The notes: generated from the letters alone by a model not told the origin. A DNA stretch of 64,000 nt from Parasphingopyxis algicola (GCF_013378075.1 NZ_CP051131.1:1178001-1242000); one strand, 5' to 3'. Counted from the stretch's first letter, positions 10,299 through 18,963 are shown. Numbers and translations are program-made.

Positions 10299-13200
10299 AT
10301 GAAAATCGTAAATCTTATGTCGGCGACGGCGCTCGCCGGCATCGCCATTTGTCTGGCGCCTTCTAACGCGCATGCGCAAACGGCCGGTCAAGACGACGGC
10401 GCGGAGACCGATCAGGCTGCGGTCGATACCAACCGCCAAACAATCGTCGTCACCGGTACGCGTATCGCAAATCCGAACGTATCGTCACCGGTACCGGTCA
10501 CCAGCGTCAGCGCGCTGGAGCTCACGGACACCGGCAACGTCTCGCTGGGCGACTCGCTCAATCAGCTCCCGGCTCTGCGTTCGACGTTCAGCCAGTCCAA
10601 CTCGACCCGCTTTATCGGTACGGCGGGGCTCAACCTGCTCGATCTGCGCGGACTGGGAACCGTGCGGACGCTCGTGCTCGTGAACGGCCGTCGCCATATC
10701 ACCTCTTCACCCGGCGATTTCCGGGTCGACGTCAACACGATACCGACCGACCTTGTCGAACGCGTTGATGTGGTCACCGGCGGCAACTCGGCCATTTATG
10801 GCGCGGACGCCGTCGCCGGCGTGGTCAACTTCGTCTTGCGGCGCGATTTCGACGGTATTCGCCTGCGCGCTCAAAGCGGCATCTCCGATGAGGGCGATCG
10901 CCAGTCGGAATTCGTCAGTCTGACCGCAGGCCAGAATTTCTCCGAGGGGAGAGGCAATATCGCGGTAGCGCTGGAATATGCCGACGCCGATCCGCTTTTC
11001 AACTCGGACAGGGACAGTCTGACCGGCGCATTCTCCGGCCGGAACCAGTTTCAGATCGTGCAAAACCGGGCAGGCGAACCGAGCACCGGTGACGGCATTC
11101 CTGACCGGAATTTCATTCGCGGCATCCGAAACAACAATATTTCCGACGGGGGCCTTTACACCTCCAGCTGCCCGGCTGCCGTGCCTGCAACCGACCCGAC
11201 TTTCGCTGCCGTGGAGGCCCGACGTACAGTTAACTGTACAGGTCTGATCGGGCCCGGTGGAGCCGAACTCGGCCGGACATTCGTTTTTAACAACGTCGGC
11301 CAGCTTGTGGCCAACCCCATCATTCGGGATTTCAGGCAATTCGGTTCGGGCAACGCCTTGGGCGGTCTTGGCTCGACGCTGCGCGACACAGGTATGTTAC
11401 AGGCAGGTCTTGAACGCTACGCGATCAACTTGCTCGCAAGTTACGAGGTGTCCGAGGCTTTCCGACCGTTCGTCGAAGCGAAGTATGTCCGGATCGACGC
11501 GCTTCAAGAAGGTCAGCCTACGTTTAACTTCAACGCCTTCAGCCTCGACAACCCTTTCCTGACGCCGGAAAGCCAGGCTTTACTGGCTTCTAGCCTTTCG
11601 CCTGCGGCTGTTGCCGCGCCGCCGGGCACGCCGGTTTTCGGCGCCTTCCGCTTCAACACCGATTTTGGCGGCCGGGGCGAAGAACATCAACGTGAAACAT
11701 GGCGCGTAGTCGCGGGTATCGATGGTCAGTTCAATGACGATTGGCAGTATGAAGTGGCGTTCAACTATGGCCGCTTGGAGACCTTTTACGAAACCAACGG
11801 CAACGTACTGACCGCCGAGTATTCCAATGCGGTCAATGCCGTTCGCAGCGGCGGTCAGATCGTCTGTGCGATCAACGCTGACGCGGACCCGGCCAACGAC
11901 GATCCGGCATGCGTTCCGGTCAATCTGTTCGGTCCCGGCCAAGTGTCGCAAGAGGCTCTGGATTATTTCGGATTCACCTCCTCGCGGGATGAGGAAGCCG
12001 AACAATACGGCATCACTGCCTATGTCGCGGGCGATCTTTCACAACTGTTCGAACTTCCCGGCGGTCCGATCGGCTTCGTGATCGGTGGCGAATATCGGCG
12101 CGAGACGGCATTTTCGGCGTTTGACGACGTGACGGCGAGCGGCGCCACTTTCCTCAATGCGATTGCGGATTTCGATCCGCCGGCCCTGGAGGTCTGGGAA
12201 GCATATGGCGAGATCAACTTCCCCGTTCTGTCGGGAATGCGATTTGCCGAGGAATTGTCGCTTCAGGCGGCCGGACGCGTATCGGACTTCAATAGCGAAG
12301 TCGGTACGGTCTATGCGTATAACCTCTCGGCCGTATACGCTCCGATCCGCGACGTGCGTTTCCGGGTGGGCTATGCGCAATCCGTCCGCACACCGACGCT
12401 GAGCGATCAGTTCAGCGCCGGCTCGCAGACATTCGCGAACGGACTGCAGGACCCGTGCAGCTCGGACAACATTGCCAACAATCCGAACCGGGCCGCCAAC
12501 TGCGCAGCCGACCCCAATGTTCCGGCCTTTAACCCGGATGGAGTGACGCCTTTCCGAAATCAGCCCGCCTCGGGCGTTCGCGGATTAAACGGCGGCAATC
12601 CCAACGTTACGGAAGAAACCGGAGAGAGCTGGACGGCAGGCGTGGTTGTTCAACCAAGCTTCCTGCCCGGGTTCACGTTGTCGGTCGATTATTATGACAT
12701 CACCGTCGAGGACGTGATCTTCACGCTGACCGGCCAGACGATCATCAACCAGTGCTACGACAATCCCGGCGGAATCGATAACCCCTTTTGTGACGCGATT
12801 AATCGTCGGCCGGATGGCACCTTTACCGGCCAGTCTGATCGTATCCTGAATGGTGTGAGCATCTCCCTGCCGGTCGGTCCGAACGATTCGTCATTCCTTG
12901 CTGGCCCGTTCAATTTCGCCCGGCTTGAGACTTCGGGGATCGATTTCGACGCCAATTACAACACCGAAATCTTCGGCGGCGTCGATTTGAACATGCGTCT
13001 GCTGGTCAGCTACCTGATCGATCGCACGCAGTTTACCGACATCACCCAGCCCGATTTTGCGGATCGGGTGAAAGGCGAACTGGGCGATCCGGAATGGTCG
13101 GGTACCTTTTCCGCCGATCTCGATTTCGGTGCTTTCGACTTCGCCTACCGGCTGACCTATATCGGCAAGCAGACGATCGCCCTCGAATACGAAGACCAGA

Positions 13201-13454
13201 ATTCCTTCGATGGCGAACCGCCTCGCGATCCGGACGCCTATCCGCAGGTCTGGTATCCGGATGTATTCTATCACAACTTCCGGATTGGTCTGGATGTGGG
13301 CGAACAGTTCCGCTTCTATGGCGGTGTCGACAATGCCTTCGACAGGCGCCCGCCGTTCGGCTTGCTTGGAACGGAAGGCCGGAACAGCGGCGGTGCCGGG
13401 GTCTACAATAACATCGGCCGTTTCTTCTACGCTGGCGCCGAAGTAAGATTCTAG
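10299..13454 (+). CDS. TonB-dependent outer-membrane receptor
   Basis: Large outer-membrane beta-barrel that imports a ligand using TonB energy. The ATG at 10299 gives MKIVNLMSATALAGIAICL, a signal peptide ending AHAQ, and a 1051-residue precursor. The plug domain starts around residue 50 (QTIVVTGTRIANPNVSSPVP), typical of the large sphingomonad and xanthomonad receptor family. The C-terminus ends in the aromatic residue expected for a barrel (YAGAEVRF). Ligand unknown. Base composition appears lower in GC than both neighbours, which suggests separate history. A terminator follows at 13482. Confidence 0.95.
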   Translation: MKIVNLMSATALAGIAICLAPSNAHAQTAGQDDGAETDQAAVDTNRQTIVVTGTRIANPNVSSPVPVTSVSALELTDTGNVSLGDSLNQLPALRSTFSQSNSTRFIGTAGLNLLDLRGLGTVRTLVLVNGRRHITSSPGDFRVDVNTIPTDLVERVDVVTGGNSAIYGADAVAGVVNFVLRRDFDGIRLRAQSGISDEGDRQSEFVSLTAGQNFSEGRGNIAVALEYADADPLFNSDRDSLTGAFSGRNQFQIVQNRAGEPSTGDGIPDRNFIRGIRNNNISDGGLYTSSCPAAVPATDPTFAAVEARRTVNCTGLIGPGGAELGRTFVFNNVGQLVANPIIRDFRQFGSGNALGGLGSTLRDTGMLQAGLERYAINLLASYEVSEAFRPFVEAKYVRIDALQEGQPTFNFNAFSLDNPFLTPESQALLASSLSPAAVAAPPGTPVFGAFRFNTDFGGRGEEHQRETWRVVAGIDGQFNDDWQYEVAFNYGRLETFYETNGNVLTAEYSNAVNAVRSGGQIVCAINADADPANDDPACVPVNLFGPGQVSQEALDYFGFTSSRDEEAEQYGITAYVAGDLSQLFELPGGPIGFVIGGEYRRETAFSAFDDVTASGATFLNAIADFDPPALEVWEAYGEINFPVLSGMRFAEELSLQAAGRVSDFNSEVGTVYAYNLSAVYAPIRDVRFRVGYAQSVRTPTLSDQFSAGSQTFANGLQDPCSSDNIANNPNRAANCAADPNVPAFNPDGVTPFRNQPASGVRGLNGGNPNVTEETGESWTAGVVVQPSFLPGFTLSVDYYDITVEDVIFTLTGQTIINQCYDNPGGIDNPFCDAINRRPDGTFTGQSDRILNGVSISLPVGPNDSSFLAGPFNFARLETSGIDFDANYNTEIFGGVDLNMRLLVSYLIDRTQFTDITQPDFADRVKGELGDPEWSGTFSADLDFGAFDFAYRLTYIGKQTIALEYEDQNSFDGEPPRDPDAYPQVWYPDVFYHNFRIGLDVGEQFRFYGGVDNAFDRRPPFGLLGTEGRNSGGAGVYNNIGRFFYAGAEVRF

Positions 13455-13481
13455 CCCCAGACAGCCGTTTCGAAGAACAGG

Positions 13482-13515
13482 AAAGGTCGCCCGGCGGGCG
13501 GCCTTTCTTGATTTT
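13482..13515 (+). terminator. rho-independent terminator after the TonB receptor
   Basis: AAAGGTCGCCC (13482-13492) pairs with GGGCGGCCTTT (13496-13506), an 11-bp stem with one G-U pair and a 3-nt loop, followed by the T-rich CTTGATTTT. It is 28 bases after the receptor stop. Confidence 0.85.
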
Positions 13516-13560
13516 AACGCCGACAGCCATGATGATCCGACAGGTTTCAGCCGGCAACGC

Positions 13561-13596
13561 GGCTATATGGATATTGCGATGTGCATCGAGCGGTGA
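13561..13596 (+). pseudogene. remnant resembling a thiolase 3' end
   Basis: The frame ending at TGA 13594-13596 reads GYMDIAMCIER-stop, which matches the last residues of the thiolase at 8887-10059 ([11 protein letters not shown]-stop) at 8 of 11 positions, with largely synonymous codon changes. I see no convincing extension further 5'. It may be the scrap of a second thiolase gene lost when the TonB receptor was gained. Confidence 0.5.
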
Positions 13597-13642
13597 ACGC
13601 CCCTCCTTACGGACATGAAGACACGCCCCGAACCGGTGCGGC

Positions 13643-14209
13643 ATGAGCGAATATCTGGTCCTGTTCGCGATCGTGTTCGGGATCAATCTGATGCCGGCCT
13701 TCGGCCCGCCAACCTGGTCGGTAATCGTGCTCTACGGCCTCCAAAGCGATCAGCCGGTTCCGGCGATCGTTCTCACCGCCGCGTCGGCCGCCGCGCTCGG
13801 CCGGTTCCTGCTCGCCCATGCCTTCCGGCTGATCGGCGACCGGCTGTCCGACGACACGCGCGCCAATCTCGCCGCCGCGCGCGAGGCGCTGGAGGAGAAC
13901 CGCCGTAACGCGATTCTCGCGCTCGGCCTGTTCGCGCTTTCCCCGGTCCCCTCGGCGCAGCTGTTCGAGGCGGCGGGCCTCGCCCGGGTCAAGCTGCTCG
14001 GCTTTACGGCGGCCTTTTTCCTCGGCCGGACCATATCCTATTCCATCTACGCGCTCGGCGCGTACGGGATCCGCAAATCGAACCTCGGCGACATATTCGT
14101 CGAACATCTTACGAGCCCGGTCGGCATCGCGATCCAGGTCGGGATGATCGTGCTGCTGGTCCTTTTCGCCCGGCTCGACTGGGCCAAAATCCTCGCCAGG
14201 AAGGATTGA
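13643..14209 (+). CDS. small multi-pass membrane protein, VTT-like
   Basis: Encodes 188 residues with about four to five hydrophobic segments. The stretch SPVPSAQLFEAAGLARVKLLGF followed by FFLGRTISYSIYALGAYG is reminiscent of VTT/DedA (SNARE-associated) proteins, but the full domain is not clear. The N-terminal segment contains NLMPAFGPPTW. No partner gene is evident. The near-consensus promoter of the next gene overlaps its stop codon, so the two are probably transcribed separately. Confidence 0.75.
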   Translation: MSEYLVLFAIVFGINLMPAFGPPTWSVIVLYGLQSDQPVPAIVLTAASAAALGRFLLAHAFRLIGDRLSDDTRANLAAAREALEENRRNAILALGLFALSPVPSAQLFEAAGLARVKLLGFTAAFFLGRTISYSIYALGAYGIRKSNLGDIFVEHLTSPVGIAIQVGMIVLLVLFARLDWAKILARKD

Positions 14210-14234
14210 CATCCGCGTGTTGCTGGCATAATAC
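14206..14234 (+). promoter_or_regulatory. near-consensus sigma-70 promoter
   Basis: TTGACA at 14206-14211, a 17-base spacer, and TAATAC at 14229-14234. The start codon of the next gene is at 14273, giving a leader of about 30 bases. The -35 hexamer overlaps the TGA stop of the upstream gene. Such a strong match is uncommon in this GC-rich background. Confidence 0.75.
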
Positions 14235-14272
14235 ACTGAACCAATAACAAACGAAAAGTTTGAGGTTCAGGA

Positions 14273-15091
14273 ATGTTCAAGGAAATCGCTCTCATGGGCG
14301 CGGCCGCGCTTGTCGCCGCCGCGGGTTTCGGCACCAACGCCTTTGGCGGCGGCGAACCGGAAGCGGTCGAGGGCCGCATCTATCATTATGTCCGCAGCAA
14401 CCAGGACGGCAGCGGCGCCGAAAATGTCTATGTCTATCGCGCCGCCTCCAACCGGCTCGAAGTCTACAAGGCCCGCGAGCGCTGTACCGACGCGGCCTTC
14501 GTGACCGCCTGGGTCGATGCCGAAACGGGACGCGCGGCCGTCGTCAATGGCGGGCGGCTGATGCCAGAGGCGCGGCACGAGAACTTCGCGACGATCGCCT
14601 ATGACGGCGCAGCGACGATGCTGCGCGCCGAGGCCGCCCTGCCCGACCGGATGGTCCGGCAGCAGGTGCGCGTCGAAGAGCCGATCTTCCATCTCTACGA
14701 TTTCGATCTCGCGACCCTGTCGCTGCAGACGATGGCGCTCGACGATCCGCGCTCCGATTTTTCCTTCGGCCTCCCGCTGATCTGGACCGAGCCGGAGGAC
14801 GGGCGGTACGTCCGCCATCTCGGCCGCGCCGATGCCGAATATGTCGGCGAGGAAGACTATCGCGGTACTGCGGCGCTGCGCTTCGAAGTTGGCGGTCCGG
14901 CACTCGGCGACAAGGGCGGTCCGCTCTGGATCGACGCAAACTCCGGCCATGTGCTCGGCGCGCAATGGGGCATTCCCAACCATGCCGGCATGGACGATTT
15001 CGCGATCCGCCTCGCCGAAATCGAGGATAGCGGCGATGCCGGCTGGCAAGCACTGCTGACCGCCCATTTCGAGGGCTGCCCGACGGTTTGA
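14273..15091 (+). CDS. secreted protein of unknown function
   Basis: The 272-residue protein starts with a short signal-peptide-like helix (MFKEIALMGAAALVAAAGFG). The rest is soluble and rich in beta-type repeats, including GRIYHYVRSNQDGSG near residue 35 and a GPLWIDANSGHVLGAQWG segment near residue 223. It has one pair of cysteines (residues about 68 and 269) that could form a disulfide. I recognise no family. It is probably driven by the strong promoter at 14206-14234. A complex repeat region follows. Confidence 0.75.
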   Translation: MFKEIALMGAAALVAAAGFGTNAFGGGEPEAVEGRIYHYVRSNQDGSGAENVYVYRAASNRLEVYKARERCTDAAFVTAWVDAETGRAAVVNGGRLMPEARHENFATIAYDGAATMLRAEAALPDRMVRQQVRVEEPIFHLYDFDLATLSLQTMALDDPRSDFSFGLPLIWTEPEDGRYVRHLGRADAEYVGEEDYRGTAALRFEVGGPALGDKGGPLWIDANSGHVLGAQWGIPNHAGMDDFAIRLAEIEDSGDAGWQALLTAHFEGCPTV

Positions 15092-15095
15092 TTCA

Positions 15096-15330
15096 TTTGT
15101 CAGGCCTTCGCTAACGCTCAGACGCGGCACCGGGACTTTTTTAGTCAGACTCAACCTTGCGGTCGAGCGCGGCACCGGCCCGCTCCCCCTCCCGACCTCC
15201 CATTAAGTGTACCCTGTGGGAGGTCGGGAGGGGGAGCGGGCCGGTGCCGCGCCTGAGGCGAAGCCGAAGGTCTGACAAAAGAACCCCGGTGCGGCGATTT
15301 TCGGAAAGGAAAATCCTGACGAACAAAGCT
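15096..15330. repeat. composite of TTTGTCAG-type repeat units
   Basis: Contains TTTGTCAGGCCTTCG at 15096-15110 followed by GCGGCACCGGGA, then the long palindrome at 15167-15252, then the reverse complement of the unit found at 62619-62711 (CCGAAGGTCTGACAAAA at 15264-15280, and the CCGAAAATC/CGTCAGGATT module around 15295-15322 in reverse). The whole gap between two genes is therefore filled by repeat modules. Related copies lie at 56866-56945 and 62619-62711. Confidence 0.8.
15167..15252. repeat. perfect 36-bp inverted repeat
   Basis: Bases 15167-15202 are the exact reverse complement of 15217-15252, with a 14-base loop. The outer part of each arm is GCGCGGCACCGGCC, a module shared with the TTTGTCAG repeats; the inner part is CGCTCCCCCTCCCGACCTCC. 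Transcribed from either strand it would fold into an extremely stable hairpin. Confidence 0.95.
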
Positions 15331-15387
15331 CTGTGCTGGTCTATCCGAACAATTGCAGTCGTCGATACTCCCGCCTAGCATGGTTCG

Positions 15388-16326
15388 ATGACCACATTCA
15401 TTCGCACGGCGTTTATCGCCTGCCTTGCCGGATTGACCGCCTGCGCCATGCCTCAGGAAAGCTCCGAAACCCCCGCCCCGCCGCCGGACGCCGCGGACAC
15501 CGACATCATGGCCTGGGACGATCTGTTCGCGCGGGCCAAGCCAGAAACCGATATCCGCATCCCCTATGGCGATGGCGATCTGCAGTTCTCCGAGCTTTGG
15601 TTGCCGGAGGGCGGCGGCCCGCATCCGACGGTGCTGATGATCCATGGCGGATGCTGGCAGACCGATATTGCCGAACGCGACATCATGAACTGGATCGCCG
15701 GCGATCTGCGTGCGCGCGGCATTGCGGTCTGGAATATCGAATATCGGGGCGTCGATCGCGCGGGCGGCGGCTTTCCGGGTACCTATGAGGACGTGCTGGC
15801 GGCGAGCGATTCGCTGATGGCGAACTGGGAACGCTACAGTCTCGACGTCGAGAATATCGTCGCGATCGGCCATTCGGCAGGCGGGCATCTGGCACTGTGG
15901 CTCGCCGCGCGGCAATCGGCCTTTACCGGCCAGCCGCTGACCAATCGCCACCGGCTGCCGATCTCCACCGTCATCAGCCAGGGTGGCCTGCCCGATCTCG
16001 AAGCGGGGATGCAGCGCGAGGGCCATGCCTGCGGCACGGAGGCGCCGCGCCTGATGATGGGCGATCGGCCCGATCTGACCTCTCCGCAACGCATGCCGGC
16101 CGCGATGGCGCGCCAGATCCTCGTCAATGCCGAGCGCGACCGGATCGCGCCGCCCGCCTATGCCGAGGCCTATCGCAACGCCAATCTCGCGCGCGACGCG
16201 ACCAATATCGAGCTGGTCGTCATCCCCGGCGAAGGCCATGTCGAACTGGTGTCGCCCGGCACCGCGAGCTGGGAACGGCAGCTGGACTTGATCGAGATCG
16301 CGCTCGGCATTCGAGACGCAGGCTAA
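15388..16326 (+). CDS. lipoprotein alpha/beta hydrolase, arylformamidase-like
   Basis: Esterase-fold protein with the oxyanion motif HGGCW at residues 86-90, nucleophile Ser163 in GHSAGGH, an ERDRIAP acidic region and His284 in GEGHVE. HGG-x-W followed by GHSAG is characteristic of eukaryotic-type kynurenine formamidases and related BD-FAE esterases. Kynureninase starts 10 bases downstream, which supports N-formylkynurenine as a substrate. The N-terminus (FIACLAGLTAC) has a lipobox with Cys19, so the protein should be exported and lipid-anchored, which is unusual for this pathway. A general esterase role remains possible. Confidence 0.8.
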   Translation: MTTFIRTAFIACLAGLTACAMPQESSETPAPPPDAADTDIMAWDDLFARAKPETDIRIPYGDGDLQFSELWLPEGGGPHPTVLMIHGGCWQTDIAERDIMNWIAGDLRARGIAVWNIEYRGVDRAGGGFPGTYEDVLAASDSLMANWERYSLDVENIVAIGHSAGGHLALWLAARQSAFTGQPLTNRHRLPISTVISQGGLPDLEAGMQREGHACGTEAPRLMMGDRPDLTSPQRMPAAMARQILVNAERDRIAPPAYAEAYRNANLARDATNIELVVIPGEGHVELVSPGTASWERQLDLIEIALGIRDAG

Positions 16327-16336
16327 GGCGGCGTTC

Positions 16337-17572
16337 ATGACCCACTCGCTCGAAGATGCCCGCGCCCTCGATGCCGCCGATCCGCTGGCCGGACTGCGTG
16401 ACGAATTCAGCCTGCCGGAGGGCATCATCTATCTCGACGGCAATTCGCTGGGCGCGCTGCCCAGGGCGACGATCTCGGCGCAACGGGATGCGGTCGAGCG
16501 GCAATGGGGCGCGGACCTGATCCGCAGCTGGAACAGCAATGACTGGATCGGCGCGCCGCAGCGGATCGGCGCGAAGATCGCGACGCTGATCGGCGCACGG
16601 CCGCATGAAGTGATCGTGACCGACTCGGTCTCGGTCAATCTGTTCAAGCTGATCGTCGCGGCGACGCGGATACAGACCGGCCGCGCCCAAATCCTGACCG
16701 AACCCGGCAATTTCCCGACCGATCTCTACACCGCGGGCGGCGCAGCGGACATTCTGCCCGACCATGTCGTCCATACCGAGCAGGCCGGCGATCTCGTCGA
16801 CGCGCTCGGCCCCGACACGGCGCTGATGATGCTGACCCATGTCCATTACAAGACGGGCGCGCGCCACGACATGGCGCTGCTGACCGAGGAAGCGCATGAG
16901 GCGGGCGCGCTGGCGCTCTGGGATCTCAGCCACAGCGTGGGGGCCATCCCGGTCGATCTCAACGGCTGCGAAGTCGATCTCGCCGTCGGCTGCGGTTACA
17001 AATATCTGAACGGCGGCCCGGGCGCGCCGGCCTTTCTCTACGTCCACGAGGATCTGCAGGAGCAGCTGCGGTCGCCGCTATCCGGCTGGATGGGCCATGA
17101 GGCGCCGTTCGCGTTTCGCGACGATTATGTCCCCGCGCCGGGCGTCACGCGCTTCCTGTGCGGCACGCCGCCCGTGCTCAGCCTGCTGGCGCTCGAAAGC
17201 GGCATCGACCTGTTCGCCGATATCGACATGGGCGACGTCGCGGCGAAATCGACCGCGCTATTCAACCTGTTCGCAGCGCGCATCGAGGAGCGCTGCAGCG
17301 GTCACGGGCTGGAACTGGTCACGCCGCGCGACGCCGCCCATCGCGGCAGCCATATCTCGTATCGCCATCCCGACGGCTGGCCAATCAGCCAGGCGCTGAT
17401 CGAGCGCGGCGTGATCGGCGACTTCCGTGCCCCCGACATTCTCCGTTTCGGCCTGACACCGCTCTATCTGCGCTTCGAGGATGTCTGGCAGGCGGTCGAG
17501 ATATTGGGCGATATCCTCGACAGCGGCGTCTGGCGCGAGGAGCGGTTCGCGGAAAAAGCCGCCGTCACCTAG
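16337..17572 (+). CDS. kynU: kynureninase
   Basis: PLP enzyme cleaving kynurenine to anthranilate and alanine (or 3-hydroxykynurenine to 3-hydroxyanthranilate), in tryptophan breakdown. The 411-residue length is typical. The motif IYLDGNSLGALP near residue 31 and the PLP lysine at residue 222 in CGYKYLNGGPG are diagnostic. It follows the formamidase-like gene by 10 bases, so the two probably form an operon. Its 3' end overlaps the convergent GNAT gene by 4 bases. Confidence 0.95.
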   Translation: MTHSLEDARALDAADPLAGLRDEFSLPEGIIYLDGNSLGALPRATISAQRDAVERQWGADLIRSWNSNDWIGAPQRIGAKIATLIGARPHEVIVTDSVSVNLFKLIVAATRIQTGRAQILTEPGNFPTDLYTAGGAADILPDHVVHTEQAGDLVDALGPDTALMMLTHVHYKTGARHDMALLTEEAHEAGALALWDLSHSVGAIPVDLNGCEVDLAVGCGYKYLNGGPGAPAFLYVHEDLQEQLRSPLSGWMGHEAPFAFRDDYVPAPGVTRFLCGTPPVLSLLALESGIDLFADIDMGDVAAKSTALFNLFAARIEERCSGHGLELVTPRDAAHRGSHISYRHPDGWPISQALIERGVIGDFRAPDILRFGLTPLYLRFEDVWQAVEILGDILDSGVWREERFAEKAAVT

Positions 17573-18108
17573 GCGGCCGCGCGTTCCAGCACGACCGTCT
17601 CCTCGCCCTTGAACGGCACGCGCCGGGTTTCCGCAAACCGGAATTTCCGAGCCAGCGCCAGCGACGGCGCATTGTCGGGCGAGATGATGCAGCAATAGCC
17701 GCGATGGGGCAGATTGGCGTCTGCCCATTCCAGCGCCGCCGTCAGCGCCTCGCTAGCATAGCCTTTTCCGTGCGCCCATTTGTCGAACACCCAGGCGCCC
17801 TCCGGCACATCGGGCAGCGGCGGTTCGATGGCGCGCTGGAAATTGCCGAAGCCGAGATTGCCGGCGATCCGTCCGCTCGCCTTCTCCTCGACCATCCACA
17901 TGCCATAGCCAAGCAGCGCCCAGAAACCGGGTGCCCGGGTGAACTTTTCCCACGCCGCCGCACGGTCCGCGACCACTCCGCCGATGAAATGGCCGACATC
18001 GGGATTGGAGAGCATCTCGGTGAACGCCTCGAAATCCTCGAGGCGGAATTCGCGCAGGATCAGCCGTTCGGTTTCGATGCGCGGCGCGACGATCGCCCTG
18101 TCGGTCAT
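17569..18108 (-). CDS. GNAT-family N-acetyltransferase (RimJ-like)
   Basis: A 179-residue acetyltransferase of the Acetyltransf_3 group. It opens with IETERLILREF, the usual first strand, and carries an acetyl-CoA-binding loop around WAHGKGYASEALTAAL, followed by NAPSLALARKFRF. Such proteins modify N-termini of ribosomal proteins, antibiotics or small amines; the substrate cannot be given. It is convergent with kynU with a 4-base overlap. Confidence 0.9.
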   Translation of the reverse strand: MTDRAIVAPRIETERLILREFRLEDFEAFTEMLSNPDVGHFIGGVVADRAAAWEKFTRAPGFWALLGYGMWMVEEKASGRIAGNLGFGNFQRAIEPPLPDVPEGAWVFDKWAHGKGYASEALTAALEWADANLPHRGYCCIISPDNAPSLALARKFRFAETRRVPFKGEETVVLERAAA

Positions 18109-18154
18109 GTTCGGCCTCCCTCGTCCGCTGCCTTAGCGGGCCTGCAGCGCCGGT

Positions 18155-18198
18155 CCAAAGAAAAACCCGCACCGGCCGAGGGGATGGCCGATGCGGGT
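18155..18198 (-). terminator. rho-independent terminator of the peroxiredoxin gene
   Basis: Read on the minus strand, ACCCGCATCGGCC (18198-18186) pairs with GGCCGGTGCGGGT (18177-18165), a 13-bp stem with one wobble, followed by TTTTTCTTT. It is about 60 bases past the peroxiredoxin stop. Confidence 0.9.
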
Positions 18199-18257
18199 CG
18201 AGGTCCAAATCGCGAAAGGTTCAGGAGATCGCGATTCAGGGGAGAGGGTTGGTCGGG

Positions 18258-18812
18258 TTACGCGGCCCGGCGGCTCTCGTCGCGGTTTTCGCGGAGCCAG
18301 GCCAGGACATTGTCCGGCGTCGATTCGACATAGGGATCTTCGTCCGTGCCGTCGTCGTTGATGCCGGGCTCTTCGAACCAGGCGACGATCTCGCCATCTT
18401 CGACGACCATCGCATAACGCCAGCTGCGATCGCCGAAGCCGAGATGATCCTTGTTGATCAACATACCAATGCGGCGGGTGAAATCGCCCGAACCGTCCGG
18501 CAGCATCTTGACCTTTTCGAGGCCGAGATCCTGCGACCATTTGTACATGACGAAGGCGTCGTTGACCGAGATGCAATAGACTTCGTCGACGCCGAGCGCC
18601 CTGAAGTCGTCATAGTAGCGCTCATAAGCCGGGCACTGCTCGTTCGAACAGGTCGGCGTGAAGGCGCCGGGCAGCGAGAAGACGACCGAACGCTTGCCCG
18701 CGAACAGGTCGCCGGTCTTCACATCCTGCCAGCGAAACGGATTGTCGCCGCCGATACTCTCGTCGCGCGCGCGGGTCTTCAGGGTTACGTCAGGAACATT
18801 GCGTCCAAGCAT
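18258..18812 (-). CDS. peroxiredoxin (Prx5-like redoxin)
   Basis: Thiol peroxidase reducing hydrogen peroxide and organic peroxides. The 184 residues start MLGRNVPDVTL; the catalytic motif PGAFTPTC places the peroxidatic cysteine at residue 55, with another cysteine at residue 60. No glutaredoxin domain is fused at the C-terminus, unlike some proteobacterial relatives. The start ATG 18812 follows GGAG; the longer frame to 18860 lacks a good site. An inverted repeat lies upstream at 18846-18870, and a strong terminator follows. Confidence 0.92.
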   Translation of the reverse strand: MLGRNVPDVTLKTRARDESIGGDNPFRWQDVKTGDLFAGKRSVVFSLPGAFTPTCSNEQCPAYERYYDDFRALGVDEVYCISVNDAFVMYKWSQDLGLEKVKMLPDGSGDFTRRIGMLINKDHLGFGDRSWRYAMVVEDGEIVAWFEEPGINDDGTDEDPYVESTPDNVLAWLRENRDESRRAA

Positions 18813-18845
18813 TATTCGATATCTCCATTTTTGGGATTTATTGAG

Positions 18846-18870
18846 TGTCTGACCGATCAATGGTCGGACA
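18846..18870. promoter_or_regulatory. inverted repeat upstream of the peroxiredoxin gene
   Basis: TGTCTGACC (18846-18854) and GGTCGGACA (18862-18870) form a near-perfect 9-bp dyad with a 7-base spacer, 34 bases upstream of the start codon. This placement suits an operator. Similarity of TGTCTGACC to the dispersed TTTGTCAGACC repeat leaves a repeat-derived origin open. Confidence 0.4.
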
Positions 18871-18963
18871 GCGCAATGCGTTCCAACGGATTTACCGATA
18901 GACAGTTAGTGGCAAAATCGATGAAAGAAGAATTTTTGATCGAAAGAGCGAATTATCGCTCAA

